A stretch of 64,000 nt of DNA, taken from positions 8,308,001-8,372,000 of the forward strand of contig NZ_CP102509.1 of the NCBI RefSeq assembly GCF_024611995.1, given 5' to 3'. Source of the stretch: Streptomyces sp. NBC_00162 (lineage in GTDB: Bacteria > Actinomycetota > Actinomycetes > Streptomycetales > Streptomycetaceae). The notes under the pieces were generated by a model that had not been told where the DNA came from, did not search any database, and saw only the letters and a program-made list of their open reading frames with translations. Below are positions 28,922 to 38,202 of this stretch, piece by piece (position 1 is the first letter of the stretch; every line of letters starts with the position of its first letter). A program made the position numbers and the translations under genes.

Positions 28922-29347
28922 CTAGGCGGGCTGCGGGGCGGGCGTTTCCGGAGCGGCCGCGACGTTGCGGGTCTCGCGCATGATCAGCAGGCCGTTGACC
29001 ACCATCAGTGTCGCGGTCAGGCAGTGGACGCCGAGCGCGGTGGCCACGGAGCCCTGGTGGGCCAGCACGTTGGCCATGTCGCCGTACGCGGCGAGGGCCT
29101 CCACCAGCAGCGCCCAGCCCAGCGCCCGGCGGTGACCCGTCACCAGCAGGATGCCCAGGACCAGGGCCATGACGACGTCGCGGATTCCCTTGATGATCAG
29201 GAAGCCGTCGCCGTCGCCGGACGGCCAGCTCGGCAGGCCGTAGCCCGGCGCTGTCGTTTCCGGGCTCAGGATGTACTCCGTCCCGAACCAGAGGATGAAG
29301 AGGATGAAGGCGGCGGCCAGGACGGTGTTGATCTTCTTCAGCGACAT
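28922..29347 (-). CDS. DUF4267-type four-helix membrane protein
   Basis: 141 residues with four hydrophobic helices: LAAAFILFILWFGTEYIL, GIRDVVMALVLGILLVTG, ALGWALLVEALAAYGDM and ALGVHCLTATLMVVNGLLIM. The pattern IKGIRDVV in helix two is typical of DUF4267 proteins, small membrane proteins of unknown function common in actinobacteria. No adjacent operon partner in the same direction within 300 bases. Confidence 0.85.
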   Translation of the reverse strand: MSLKKINTVLAAAFILFILWFGTEYILSPETTAPGYGLPSWPSGDGDGFLIIKGIRDVVMALVLGILLVTGHRRALGWALLVEALAAYGDMANVLAHQGSVATALGVHCLTATLMVVNGLLIMRETRNVAAAPETPAPQPA

Positions 29348-29667
29348 TGATCTTCTCCATGCGAGTCTTCGTCAGATTGGTGAGCTTCGTGGAGCCTGCC
29401 GAGTCGTGTGCAGCCTGATCAGGCCGCGTGGACGCGGCCGATCGAGGGCGCAGCTTGCCGGGGTCGCAGTTGTGGGATCTGAGCGGCAGCTGCATTCCCG
29501 AATGTCGGGATTTCGGTGGCCAGCCGCCCCCGAGGAGTGGGGACTGGCCACCGGCGCGGCCCCGGCCCGCGGGGTCGGAAATCCGATGCCCTCTCCGGCC
29601 CACCCGACAGGGCAAAAGCCGTCGATATGCAGGGGGCGCACCAGTGCATGTCGGGGCAGCGGTGGTA
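29348..29667. other. Gap with hairpin
   Basis: About 320 bases between two membrane-protein genes, with no supported gene. It contains TCCCGA-ATG-TCGGGA near 29496 and the larger hairpin annotated separately. Confidence 0.4.
29515..29552. terminator. Hairpin downstream of the DUF1772 gene
   Basis: GGTGGCCAG and CTGGCCACC are perfect nine-base arms with a 20-base loop that itself contains CCCC/GGGG. No T run. Lies about 115 bases downstream of the minus-strand DUF1772 gene. Confidence 0.4.
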
Positions 29668-30114
29668 TCAGGCGAGGGCGGCGACCAGCAGGGTGAAGGC
29701 GGCGATGATGACGGCGACGCGGACGTAGTGGAAGCGTTCCCAGCGGTGCAACTGCTGCTTCCAGTCGGCGGGCCGGTTCTCGGGGGTCCAGGTCTTGTTT
29801 CGGTTGTTGATCGGGACGAGCAGCAGGATCGACATGACCACGCTGAGGATCAGCAGTCCGGCGGCGGTGACGACGAGTCCGGCGCCGTGGTGGTGCCATC
29901 CGGCGACGGCCCAGATCGCGCTGAGGACGAGCGAGCCTATGTACCAGAACGGCATCAGGGCGCCGAGCATCCGGCCGCCGTGAGCGTGGCCGAGCTGGCC
30001 GCTGTCCTCGGGAAGCGCGTCCAGGATCCGGTTCATGATGAAGGCGACGGAGAACTCCACCCCCACCATCAGGCCGACGACGACGGTGGTGACGACCTCG
30101 AGTGCGTCGAGCAT
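29668..30114 (-). CDS. DUF1772-type membrane protein
   Basis: 148 residues from the ATG at 30114. Four hydrophobic segments: VVTTVVVGLMVGVEFSVAFI, LGALMPFWYIGSLVLSAI, GLVVTAAGLLILSVVMSILLLV and VRVAVIIAAFTLLVAALA, with NNRNKTW between helices three and four, the DUF1772 (anthrone-oxygenase-like) hallmark. Function in this family is mostly unknown. It is divergent from a TetR gene and shares CTAGC operator repeats with it, so expression is probably under that repressor. Confidence 0.87.
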   Translation of the reverse strand: MLDALEVVTTVVVGLMVGVEFSVAFIMNRILDALPEDSGQLGHAHGGRMLGALMPFWYIGSLVLSAIWAVAGWHHHGAGLVVTAAGLLILSVVMSILLLVPINNRNKTWTPENRPADWKQQLHRWERFHYVRVAVIIAAFTLLVAALA

Positions 30115-30131
30115 GACGATCCCTCCGTGAA

Positions 30132-30195
30132 CTAGCGTTGCTAGATGATGAGGCAACGCTAGTACTACTAACGCTCGGATGTCTAGCGGTGCTAG
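30132..30195. promoter_or_regulatory. TetR operator repeats (CTAGC-N3-GCTAG)
   Basis: Two perfect inverted repeats, CTAGC-GTT-GCTAG at 30132-30144 and CTAGC-GGT-GCTAG at 30183-30195, with another half (CAACGCTAG) at 30154-30162, all in the 90-base gap between the divergent DUF1772 and tetR genes. Confidence 0.7.
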
Positions 30196-30204
30196 GATCG
30201 AATC

Positions 30205-30783
30205 ATGTCGGTACAAGAACGCAAGGAGCGCGAACGGGCGGAGCGCGAGCGCCTCATCGTGGCGACGGCCCGCGAACTCGCCGAGCAGCAGGGCTGGGAC
30301 GCAGTCACCACCCGCCGGCTCGCCGAGCGCATCGAATACAGCCAGCCCGTCCTCTACAGCCACTTCCGCGGCAAGCGCGAGATCATCGGCGCCGTCGCCC
30401 TGGAAGGCGCCGCCGAGATGGCCGCGGCGGTGCGTGCCGCGGCATCCAGAGCGAACAGCCCGCGCGAGCGGGTCGCCGCCCTCGCTCGCGCCTACCTCGA
30501 CTTCGCCGAGCACAACCCGGCGGTCTACGACGCCTTGTTCCAGCTCGACGGCGGCCTGGCGTACGCGCAGGAGGACACCCCCGAGCCGCTGAAGGACGCC
30601 TTCGCCGCCCTGCTCGAGTGCCTCGCCGAGGTCGCCGGCGACGGCGTCCACCCGGGTATGTTCACCGAGGTGTTCTGGGCGGCTCTGCACGGCCTGGCGA
30701 CCCTGACCCGAGCGGGCCGCCTGATGCCCGAGGACGCTGAGCCGAGGGTGGAGCTGTTGGTGGACCGGCTCGCCATGATCTGA
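30205..30783 (+). CDS. TetR-family transcriptional regulator
   Basis: 192 residues. The N-terminus holds the TetR helix-turn-helix: RLIVATARELAEQQGWDAVTTRRLAERIEYSQPVLYSHFRGKREIIGAVALEG. The ligand-binding part includes AYLDFAEHNPAVYDALFQLDGG, typical of the TetR C-terminal WHG subfamily. No strong Shine-Dalgarno. CTAGC-type repeats upstream suggest autoregulation plus control of the divergent membrane protein. Ligand unknown. Confidence 0.92.
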   Translation: MSVQERKERERAERERLIVATARELAEQQGWDAVTTRRLAERIEYSQPVLYSHFRGKREIIGAVALEGAAEMAAAVRAAASRANSPRERVAALARAYLDFAEHNPAVYDALFQLDGGLAYAQEDTPEPLKDAFAALLECLAEVAGDGVHPGMFTEVFWAALHGLATLTRAGRLMPEDAEPRVELLVDRLAMI

Positions 30784-30903
30784 CACACCGTCCCGGCGGG
30801 CACGCAGCCGGGGTCCTCGGGCTCCGCCCGCTTCCTGCCTGCGGCAACGCTTCCGGTCACTCGCATCCACACGGCGCAGCCGGAGATCGCCGGGTCCCGC
30901 ACC

Positions 30904-31530
<627 letters not shown>

Positions 31531-31642
31531 GGGAGGCCACGAGGTCTCCGATGTCTGGTTCTTCTTGGTCGATGAACCCTTACCGGAGACCTCATTCCTT
31601 CCCGATCAACACGCCGCCGCTCAGCTCACTTCGAAACGCGGC

Positions 31643-32056
31643 CTACTGGTCGCGCTTGGCCCAGATGGGGCCCTGATCGGTCCAGATGACACCCTTGTTG
31701 CGGCAGAGGCAGAAGGGGTGGCCAATGGGGTCGGCGTAGACGCGGAAGCCGTAGCCGTCGGGGCCGATGCAGTCCCGCTGCAGGGTCGCGCCGAGGGCCA
31801 GGACGCGGCGCTGTTCGGCCTCGATGTCGTCGACTTCGAAGTCGAGGTGGAACTGCTTGGGGTGCTCGCTGTCGGGCCACTGCGGGGCGCGGTAGTCCTC
31901 CACCTGGATGAAGGCCAGTTCGATCTCGCCGAATTGGATACCGGCCCAGTTCTCGTTACTGCCCTCCTTGACCGGGAGCCCCGTCACCTCAGAGTAGAAG
32001 GCTGCCAGCTTCATCGTATCCGGGCAATCGACAATGAAATCGGTTAGTCGTAGCAT
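31643..32056 (-). CDS. VOC/glyoxalase-family protein
   Basis: 137 residues from the ATG at 32056. It begins MLRLTDFIVDCPDTMKLAAFYSEVTGLPV, the classic VOC opening, then QFHLDFEVDDIEAEQRRVLALGAT and a C-terminal YADPIGHPFCLCR. Likely one domain-swapped dimer enzyme or resistance-type binder. Metal ligands look partly conserved (His in FHLDFEV). Shine-Dalgarno is weak. Single gene between two scarred regions. Confidence 0.9.
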   Translation of the reverse strand: MLRLTDFIVDCPDTMKLAAFYSEVTGLPVKEGSNENWAGIQFGEIELAFIQVEDYRAPQWPDSEHPKQFHLDFEVDDIEAEQRRVLALGATLQRDCIGPDGYGFRVYADPIGHPFCLCRNKGVIWTDQGPIWAKRDQ

Positions 32057-32461
32057 CCCGCGATCTTGCCACAAGATCAAATGAGCCGGACTTTGAGAAG
32101 GCCCTAGCCGCCTCGCGGCGGTACGGCCCTCCGCCTGTTCGTCGGAAGGAGGCAGCGGAGCTCTTCGTACGCCGTCTGCACTGAGCCTTGCACGACGCCG
32201 GCGTCCAGGTGCGGGCGCGCCTCCTTCCCCGGGAGGCCCGGCCCTGACTGACTGTCAGGGCCGGGCGTTGAAGGCGGGGACATCTTGTACCCAAGGTTTG
32301 GTGTTGACCGATTGACCACGATGCTGTCGGTTCGTGAAGGGGATGCGGCAGCGGAAGCCCTACCGGCTCGGGTTCCGCGGGTGGTTCAGGCTCCGCCGCC
32401 GCGACACCACCGAAGGGATCACCGGCGCCGGTCACCGGTGCCCCCTCGCACCGGGCGGTGC
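32057..32461. other. Gap with no supported gene
   Basis: About 400 bases. A short minus-strand frame near 32104-32319 shows no family. Probably remnant sequence next to the broken serine hydrolase. Confidence 0.35.
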
Positions 32462-33180
32462 CTACTGCTTCAGCCGTGCGTCCGGCACTCCGGCCGCTCC
32501 GATGAACGTCGGCGCGAGCGCCTGTTCGGGCGTGAGACCGAAGCCGAGACCGGTGCCGTAGACCGCCGTGGCGAGGGCCTGAAACGCCGGGGGAGGCGTG
32601 ATGGCGTTGGGGTTCTTGGTGGAGACCACCTCGATCGCCGTGCGAAGCGTGGGCGAGTACATGGTGGTGGATTCGTAGCCGGCGAAGCTGCCTTCTCCGC
32701 CGATGAACCCGCCGGACTCGACGAAGCCCAGTCCGTACCGCCACTTGCCGGGCCCGTTGTAGTTCCTTGTGAAGACGAAGGGGATCGGGTTCTTGGTCGG
32801 TTCGGCCCAGACCGCGGGCTTGAGCAGCGCATCGGTCGCCAGGGCGCGGGACCAGAGCCGCATGTCGGAGAGCGCCGAGACCATGGCTCCGTGCGCCCAT
32901 AGGCACGACGCCGGGATGGCCGTCGCGTCATCGGCAGCGGTGGGTGCCTAGGTGGGGCACACATCACCCAGTCCGTACCCGTGGGTGAAGGGTGTGGTGA
33001 GGCCGTTGCCAGAGGTCGGGAGCAGGGTGCGGTGGAGTCCGAGCGGCCGGGTGATGCGCTGCTGGACCGCGGTGCTCAGATCCTGGCCGCCGGCCAGCTT
33101 CACGACACGGCCGAGCAGGTTGTAACCGTAGTTGCTGTACGACCACTTGGCGCCGGGAGCTGCGACAGGGGGAACGGGCC
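32462..33180 (-). pseudogene. Serine hydrolase (beta-lactamase family), truncated and with an in-frame stop
   Basis: Reads KWSYSNYGYNLLGRVVKLAGGQDL (the YxN block of class C-like hydrolases), RITRPLGLHRTLLP, then TAG at 32948-32950 in the same frame, then MVSALSDMRLWSRALATDALL and a normal C-terminus. The N-terminal part with SxxK is missing upstream of about 33180, where a recombinase fragment begins. Both a nonsense codon and 5' loss, so inactive. Confidence 0.75.
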
Positions 33181-33244
33181 CAGGACTCGGCGAGCAGGGA
33201 TTTATCCGTGCTGAATCTTCCAGCCTCAATGACTGCCAGGCAGA

Positions 33245-33299
33245 GTGCGTTGCCGAGGGTGTCGATGGCCTGCCGCTGGAGGCGGAGGCGTACGTGGGC
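33245..33299 (-). pseudogene. Tyrosine recombinase C-terminal piece (left of insertion)
   Basis: The minus strand reads AHVRLRLQRQAIDTLGNAL, which in Streptomyces integrases directly follows the catalytic Tyr. The missing preceding part is found across the two IS elements at 35554-35665. Confidence 0.6.
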
Positions 33300-33302
33300 T
33301 TA

Positions 33303-34249
33303 GAGGGCATCTGATCTAGGTAGTTGGTGTTTTGGGATGTTCTTGTGACTGCACGCGCCGGTGGTCGTTGCCTGGGGTATGAGTGCTCGGCGTGCGTATC
33401 GCAGTGACGTCTCGGATGCCCGCTGGGCCTTGATCGAGCCGGTGTTCGTCGCCTGGCGGGCCGCAAGATCAGGGCCCGGTACCGCAGCGCGGGTGCACGA
33501 CCTGCGAGAGATCGTGAACGCGATCCTGTACGTCAACCGCACCGGTATTCCGTGGGAGTACCTGCCCCACGACTTCCCGCCGTTCAAGACCGTCTACGAC
33601 TACTTCGCCAAGTGGGAGGCGGACGGAACAACCGAGCTGGTCCATGACCTCTTGCGTGACCGGACCCGCCGGGCGAACGCTCGAAGCGCCGAGCCGTCCG
33701 CAGCCGTGGTGGACGCGCAGAGCGTGAAGACCTCGAGCAATGTCTCCGAAGCCAGTCAGGGCATCGATGCCGGCAAGAAGATCAAAGGACGCAAACGTCA
33801 CCTGATCACCGACACCCTCGGACTGGTCCTGACAGTCCTCGTCACCGCCGCCTCGGTCCACGACTCCGTCGGCGGCAAGCAGGCTCTGACCGAGTTGGCA
33901 GCGGCCCATCCGAGCGTGACCAGGGTGTGGGCCGACGGCGGCTACCAGACCAGCGTGATCCAGCACGGCGCCGGCCTCGGGATCGATGTTCAGGTAGTGC
34001 AGCGACCGCGCGTGAAGGGCTTCCGGCCGCTGCCCAAGCGGTGGGTGATCGAGCGGACCTTCGGCTGGCTGATGCAGCACCGCCGCCTGGCACGTGACTA
34101 CGAAGCCCTACCTCAGAGATCCCGCACGATGATCCACTGGGCCATGGCTAACAAAATGAGCCGTGAGCTCACCGGAGAATCGTCACCAACCTGGCGAATC
34201 GAAACGGACATCCCGTTCACAACCATATGAATGTTGATCAGATGCCCTC
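33303..34249 (+). mobile_element. IS5-family insertion element A, complete
   Basis: 947 bases bounded by perfect 14-base inverted repeats GAGGGCATCTGATC (33303-33316) and GATCAGATGCCCTC (34236-34249), flanked on both sides by TTA, a three-base target duplication as used by IS1031-like elements. One intact transposase gene. It interrupts the tyrosine recombinase. Confidence 0.88.
33379..34230 (+). CDS. IS5-family transposase (element A)
   Basis: 283 residues from the ATG at 33379. N-terminal DNA-binding part SDVSDARWALIEPVFVAW, then the DDE triad: Asp in AVVDAQSVKTSSN (about residue 113), Asp in VWADGGYQTS (about 182), Glu in KRWVIERTFGWLMQHRRLARDYE (about 223). Length and motifs are complete and the frame is unbroken, so the element may be active. 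The stop lies 19 bases from the right inverted repeat. Confidence 0.93.
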   Translation: MSARRAYRSDVSDARWALIEPVFVAWRAARSGPGTAARVHDLREIVNAILYVNRTGIPWEYLPHDFPPFKTVYDYFAKWEADGTTELVHDLLRDRTRRANARSAEPSAAVVDAQSVKTSSNVSEASQGIDAGKKIKGRKRHLITDTLGLVLTVLVTAASVHDSVGGKQALTELAAAHPSVTRVWADGGYQTSVIQHGAGLGIDVQVVQRPRVKGFRPLPKRWVIERTFGWLMQHRRLARDYEALPQRSRTMIHWAMANKMSRELTGESSPTWRIETDIPFTTI

Positions 34250-34331
34250 TTAGAGGTCCTAACAGAATGACTCGCTCGGCGTCTTCACGGCCCCTGTGAT
34301 GGGTGGTGCACGTGGTTGCTAGTGTCCGGGC

Positions 34332-34667
34332 GTGACCCTGACTGACCTCAGCAACGGCTTTCGTGACGACGAACAGAGACGGCGAGTCCGGGCGGTCATT
34401 CATGATCGCCTGGCAGATGACCGTGATCCACAGGAGTGTCGTTACCTCATGCGGTTCTGGTGGCAACTGAGCATGCCGTACAGCGAGGTGTCGATGCAGG
34501 ATCTAAGGCTGAACGTCCACCAGCGGAAGTTTGACGTGGTGGAGGAGCTGATCAACGCCATCAGGTCGTCCCATGCTCGGATCGATGTGTGGACTGCCAG
34601 TGCTGAGCAAGCCTTCGCGGTCATCGAGGACCGTGGTTTTCGGGGTGCCCCGGACACCGAGAGCTAG
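34332..34667 (+). CDS. Hypothetical passenger protein of element B
   Basis: 111 residues from a GTG at 34332, beginning MTLTDLSNGFRDDEQRRRVRAV. Charged and predicted helical; contains CRYLMRFWWQLSMPYSEVSM. No membrane segment, signal peptide or known motif. Its stop overlaps the convergent transposase stop by four bases. It lies inside the inverted repeats of element B, so it may be carried by it. I do not recognise it. Confidence 0.55.
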   Translation: MTLTDLSNGFRDDEQRRRVRAVIHDRLADDRDPQECRYLMRFWWQLSMPYSEVSMQDLRLNVHQRKFDVVEELINAIRSSHARIDVWTASAEQAFAVIEDRGFRGAPDTES

Positions 34668-35483
34668 GACAGCAGCAGTGCCTTCAACCTGCGCCAGCAG
34701 ATGAGACTGCAGGCGAGGCTGAGGAAGGCTTCGTGGATGTCGTCCCGGATCTCCCAGCGGATCCGCAGGCGGCGGAACCAGTGCAGGTGGGCGAAGGCAC
34801 GTTCAACAACCCAGCGTTGGGTGCCGAGTCCGGAGCCGTGTTCGGTGCCGCGGCGGGCGATCCGTGGTTTTACTCCGAGGCCCCAGACCAGGCGGCGGTA
34901 CTTGTCGTGGTCGTAGCCACGATCGCCGAGCACGACGTCGGGGCGGCGCCGGGGCCTGCCGCGCTTGCCCCGCACGGGTGGCACGGCCTGGAGGAGTGGG
35001 ATCAGCTGGGTGACGTCGTTGCGGTTGCCGCCGGTCAGGGTGACGGCAAGCGGGATGCCGGTGGCATCGGTGATCAGGTGGTGCTTGCTACCCGTTCTGC
35101 CCCGGTCAACTGGGCTTCGTCCGGTCTTGGACCCCCTTTAACGCTCGGATGTGGGAGCCGTCGACCGCAGCCAGGGAGAAGTCCAGGGCGTTCGCGCCGC
35201 GCAGCTTGGCCAAGAGTTCCTCGTGGAGCCGGGGCCACACGCCGGCCTCGGTCCACTCGGCCAGGCGGCGCCAGCACGTCATGCCCGAGCCGAAGCCGAG
35301 TTCCTGCGGCAGGTGTTCCCAGGCGATCCCCGTGTGCAGCACGAACAGGATGCCTTGGAATACCAGCCGGTCCGGATGCCGCTTGCGACCCGGATGCCGA
35401 GGCCGACGCTCCACCTTGGGCAGCAGCGGCTCGATCACCGCCCAGAACTCGTCATCGACTTCCCACGGTTTCGGCCGAGCCAC
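34664..35483 (-). CDS. IS5-family transposase (element B, one frameshift)
   Basis: About 273 residues: MARPKPWEVDDEFWAVIEPLLP, GIAWEHLPQELGFGSGMTCWRRL, Asp in AAVDGSHIRALKG, then a shift at the five-C run 35132-35136 (GGGGG on the coding strand). One more base gives RALKGGSKTGRSPVDRGRTGSKHH, the conserved run-on of this group. It then has Asp in VVLGDRGYDHDKYR and Glu in QRWVVERAFAHLHWFRRLRIRWE. The shift goes to +1, not the -1 used for programmed shifts in this family, so under-calling of the run is more likely. Confidence 0.82.
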
Positions 35484-35553
35484 CCCACACCCCCGGATCA
35501 GCGCTCCTGGAGTGATCCAACCACCTCGAAGATCATTTCGTTAGGAGTTCTTA

Positions 35554-35665
35554 GACGCCGGCGGTGACGCCGATGTGGGCGTGGCCGAGTAGTTCCTTGA
35601 TGACGACGAGATCGACGCCTTGCTTAAGGAGCAGGGTGGCGGTCGAGTGTCGCGGCGACTCAGGT
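35554..35665 (-). pseudogene. Tyrosine recombinase catalytic core piece (right of insertion)
   Basis: The minus strand reads RHSTATLLLKQGVDLVVIKELLGHAHIGVTAGV and then the TTA junction. It holds the RH and LGHA blocks of the catalytic domain. The next residue in relatives is the nucleophilic Tyr, exactly at the insertion point. The upstream part is lost. Confidence 0.65.
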
Positions 35666-35741
35666 GGGGACTGGCGTGGCCCCACACCAGGGCGTGGTTG
35701 TACAGCTCGCCGGGCAGGAAGCGAAGGCGTGGGCCCGACTT

Positions 35742-36229
35742 GGGACCGCCGACGCGTCGAGGTGGCGCTCGATCGTGGGCGCAACCTGCTCGAAGGGACG
35801 CCGCACCCGGAGAACCTCGACAATCACTTCGTGGTGTACCCGGGTGTACCCGGCGAAGTTCGACTTCTACGCCATGGACTGCTACCGCCTGGTCGGCGAG
35901 GACGAGCTAGCCCGGGCGCTCACGGAAGAAGTCCTTCGGGCGGGCACGGACTTCGACGGCACGGAGCGCTCACCACCCATGCGCAACGCCGAGGCGCGGG
36001 TAACGCTGGAAGTGACTGCCGCGCGGGAGGGCGACTCGGAACAGGCGCTCGTCATGGGCGAGCGCGCCCTCGAAGGCGAGCGCCAGTCCGTCCCTTCGCG
36101 CTCATCATGACGAGCCGCGAGTTGGCAGCCGAGATGAGGAACCGATACGCGGCCGAGCCTGCCGCTCAGGACTACCTCGCTCGCCTCCGCGAGCTTGGGC
36201 AAGGAACCCCCGGCTTCTTGCCTCAGTAA
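35742..36229 (+). pseudogene. TPR/regulator C-terminal remnant
   Basis: Pieces RVEVALDRGRNLLEGTPHPENLDNHFVVYP, then KFDFYAMDCYRLVGEDELARAL and AREGDSEQALVMGERAL, then MTSRELAAEMRNRYAAEPAAQDYLARLREL match the C-terminal TPR part of Streptomyces XRE-type regulators. A ten-base tandem duplication (GTGTACCCGG twice, about 35834-35853) causes the first shift; a second shift is near 36095. The N-terminal half is absent. Confidence 0.65.
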
Positions 36230-36434
36230 CAGAAGGTGCGGCCTACAGCCGCGCAAACCCTGGCAGCTCGCTGCGCTCGCGTGCGACGGCGTTCAGGAGC
36301 TCCCGCCCCCCGCGTGCTTCCGGGCCGACTCGGACCTAGCGTGCCCGACGGGTCGGCACAGTCCCTGCGACTCTCCCGGCTACGCTCGCGCGGGAGCGCC
36401 CCGCGGCGCGTGGCTGCGGGGCGCCTTGTGGGGT

Positions 36435-36644
36435 TTAGTCGACTTGCTCCCCGTCGTACATACCGCCCTTGCAGTAGTTGCCCGCCTCATTGACCGCGGG
36501 CGTTCCGCCGCCCTGCTTGCACTCGGAAGGGGTGACGACGGATGGGGCACCCTGTGCGGTGGCGGCGGTGGCGGCGCCTGTGAGGCCGAATCCGGCGAGG
36601 GCTGCCGTGGCGATGACGGCGGCGAGGATTCGTCGAATGCGCAT
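36435..36644 (-). CDS. Tiny secreted two-Cys protein
   Basis: 69 residues with a Sec signal peptide (MRIRRILAAVIATAALAGFGLTGAATA) and a mature part of about 40 residues containing SECKQGGG and NYCKGG. AGGGGA precedes the ATG. Related to the gene at 38203 (same MRxRRIL start and Glu-Cys-x3-Gly-Gly then a second Cys). The mature peptide is probably disulfide-closed. Function unknown. Confidence 0.75.
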   Translation of the reverse strand: MRIRRILAAVIATAALAGFGLTGAATAATAQGAPSVVTPSECKQGGGTPAVNEAGNYCKGGMYDGEQVD

Positions 36645-37559
36645 TTGGTTCCCCTTTCACGGATTGCCTCAGTTGGGGCACTAGTTAGTTTCTCACCCAT
36701 GTGGGTGGCACGTCATGTTGAGCCATTCGCGTGACAGTGCTGTCGGGTGCGGGTGCGGTGACGCGACCCGTCGGACAGGCCCTGGACGAAGAGACCACCC
36801 GGCCGGATGGGTGGTCTCTTCGTTGTTCCGGAGGCGGCAGCGTTCGCAACCGGCCCAATGCCAAGAGCCGGGGCTGGTCCGGAAATGGTCCGAATCTTGG
36901 GACGCTGGGGAGGGGCGCTGCCGTCGACGCCTGCCTCGGGGGCCGCCGTACCCGCGACACGCCCGCGCCCACAGCGTCCCGGTCCGGTGTGGCGACATGC
37001 CGGAGACATGCATAGGCCGCGCCGCCCTCGCGGCCCTTCCGGGCTTCGCTCTCCCCGGCGACACCTTGGCCTCCCATCGGCGCTCACCGTGAAGTGCCAC
37101 CGCAGTGGCGGCCCAGCACCTCGGGGGAAGCGAAGGCCGGCCGCCTCCCCGGCCGAGCCGCGCCCGGCGGTGTGCAGGGGACAGGCCGGGCGGGACGCTG
37201 GGCCGTCCGATCCACCTGGTCGGCCTGACGGGCCGGCTACCGCGCTTCGCGCAATCGCAGTTACTCAGCGCGGCCGCCCCCCCGGGTGCCCAGGACGGGC
37301 GGGGGAGAGGATGCGACGCTGGAGTGAGGGCCCGCGAGTGGAGGTCCGAGTGCGTCCCATCCGGTCCGCGGCCCTCTCCTTCGGCCTGGCGACCATGTCC
37401 CGGTGCGGCTCAATGGATGCGACGCAGAATCGTGCGGTCAGTCTGTGAGCCCGTCGGCCGGGGGCACCACTCACCGAGAGTCGCCAGGCGGCCTTACCGC
37501 GTGGATCCGGCCCGCCGGGACCAGGACCGCGCGACCAACCCGGAAGGCAGGTGCGTCCC
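36645..37559. other. Long gap with one strong hairpin
   Basis: About 900 bases without a supportable gene. Long open frames exist on both strands but are low-complexity Arg/Pro/Gly products of high GC. The hairpin at 36788-36821 is the only clear element. Upstream sequence of the gene at 37560 lies at the end. Confidence 0.4.
36788..36821. terminator. Perfect 13-base hairpin
   Basis: GAAGAGACCACCC, eight-base loop, GGGTGGTCTCTTC, perfectly paired. Lies about 145 bases upstream of the 36644 start codon, so it may end a plus-strand transcript or shield the secreted-protein promoter. Confidence 0.6.
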
Positions 37560-37832
37560 ATGCGCACGTCGACCCGTATCGCCGGTGCCCTCGCCGGCCT
37601 GACCCTCACCCTCGGCGGTGCGGTCGCCGCTCCCGCGGTCCGGGCGGACATCCCCGCCTGCACACAGATGGCCGAACTGGCCGGTGCCACCGATTCCGAC
37701 TCCGTCACAGCGGCCTGCAGCCGTGGCGTGGCCGGAGACCTGCAGAGTTGTGTGACCGGGCTGACCGGGGCCGGAGTGGCGGGCGGCGCCGCGACCGGTG
37801 CCTGCCGGGCGGCGGCCCACGAACCGCGTTAG
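37560..37832 (+). CDS. Small secreted protein, four-Cys
   Basis: 90 residues from the ATG at 37560. Signal peptide MRTSTRIAGALAGLTLTLGGAVAAPAVRA, mature part of about 60 residues with Cys in IPACTQM, TAACSRG, LQSCVTG and TGACRAA, and Gly/Ala-rich helices. Length and the evenly spread Cys recall small secreted Streptomyces proteins of unknown role. A GGAAGG lies upstream. Confidence 0.65.
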   Translation: MRTSTRIAGALAGLTLTLGGAVAAPAVRADIPACTQMAELAGATDSDSVTAACSRGVAGDLQSCVTGLTGAGVAGGAATGACRAAAHEPR

Positions 37833-38202
37833 AGGACCGCGCGCGGCAGCCGCCCGCCGCCACCGGTCGGAGGCAGGTACGGCCCGTCTCCTCCTCAATC
37901 CCCGGCCTGCCCGGAAACAACGCGGCTCCGGTGGGCAGTCTCGACGCCAAGGACATCGACGTCGCCCCGCTTCTATCGACGTCGCCCCGCTTCTATCGGC
38001 GCGCACGCGGCGTACCGATGCGGCCGGTCGAGGTCGGTGACGTCATACCTCTCCGGGGCCGGGCAGTCACGCCCGGGCGCGGCGCCCAGCCTCGCCTCGC
38101 GGGCCTCATGCGGAGCGCCCATGCTGAGTAAGAGGGCGCCGTCGTCTTGAGACTTGTCCTTCCCGCAGGCCGAACGAAGGCGCCTGAGAGGAGGAGGAAG
38201 TC
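37833..38202. other. Gap with a short tandem repeat
   Basis: About 370 bases with no supported gene. The ATCGACGTCGCCCCGCTTCT unit is repeated directly at 37957-37998. The Shine-Dalgarno GAGGAGGAAG of the next gene is at the end. Confidence 0.4.
37957..37998. repeat. 20-base tandem duplication
   Basis: ATCGACGTCGCCCCGCTTCT occurs twice head to tail (about 37958-37977 and 37978-37997), followed by ATCGGCG. Confidence 0.8.

Larger units (their letters stand above)
34253..35550 (-). mobile_element. IS5-family insertion element B, with passenger gene
   Basis: Ends are imperfect inverted repeats: GAGGTCCTAACAGAATGA at the left (34253-34270) and, reading inward from the right, GAACTCCTAACGAAATGA (35550 down to 35533). 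TTA flanks both ends (34250-34252 and 35551-35553). About 1,300 bases, roughly 400 longer than a bare transposase element, the extra part holding the gene at 34332-34667. It directly abuts element A. Confidence 0.65.

Noticed and set aside
35125..35140. Programmed -1 frameshift in element B transposase
   Set aside because: The required shift is to +1, consistent with a missing G rather than the -1 slip of two-frame IS5 relatives.
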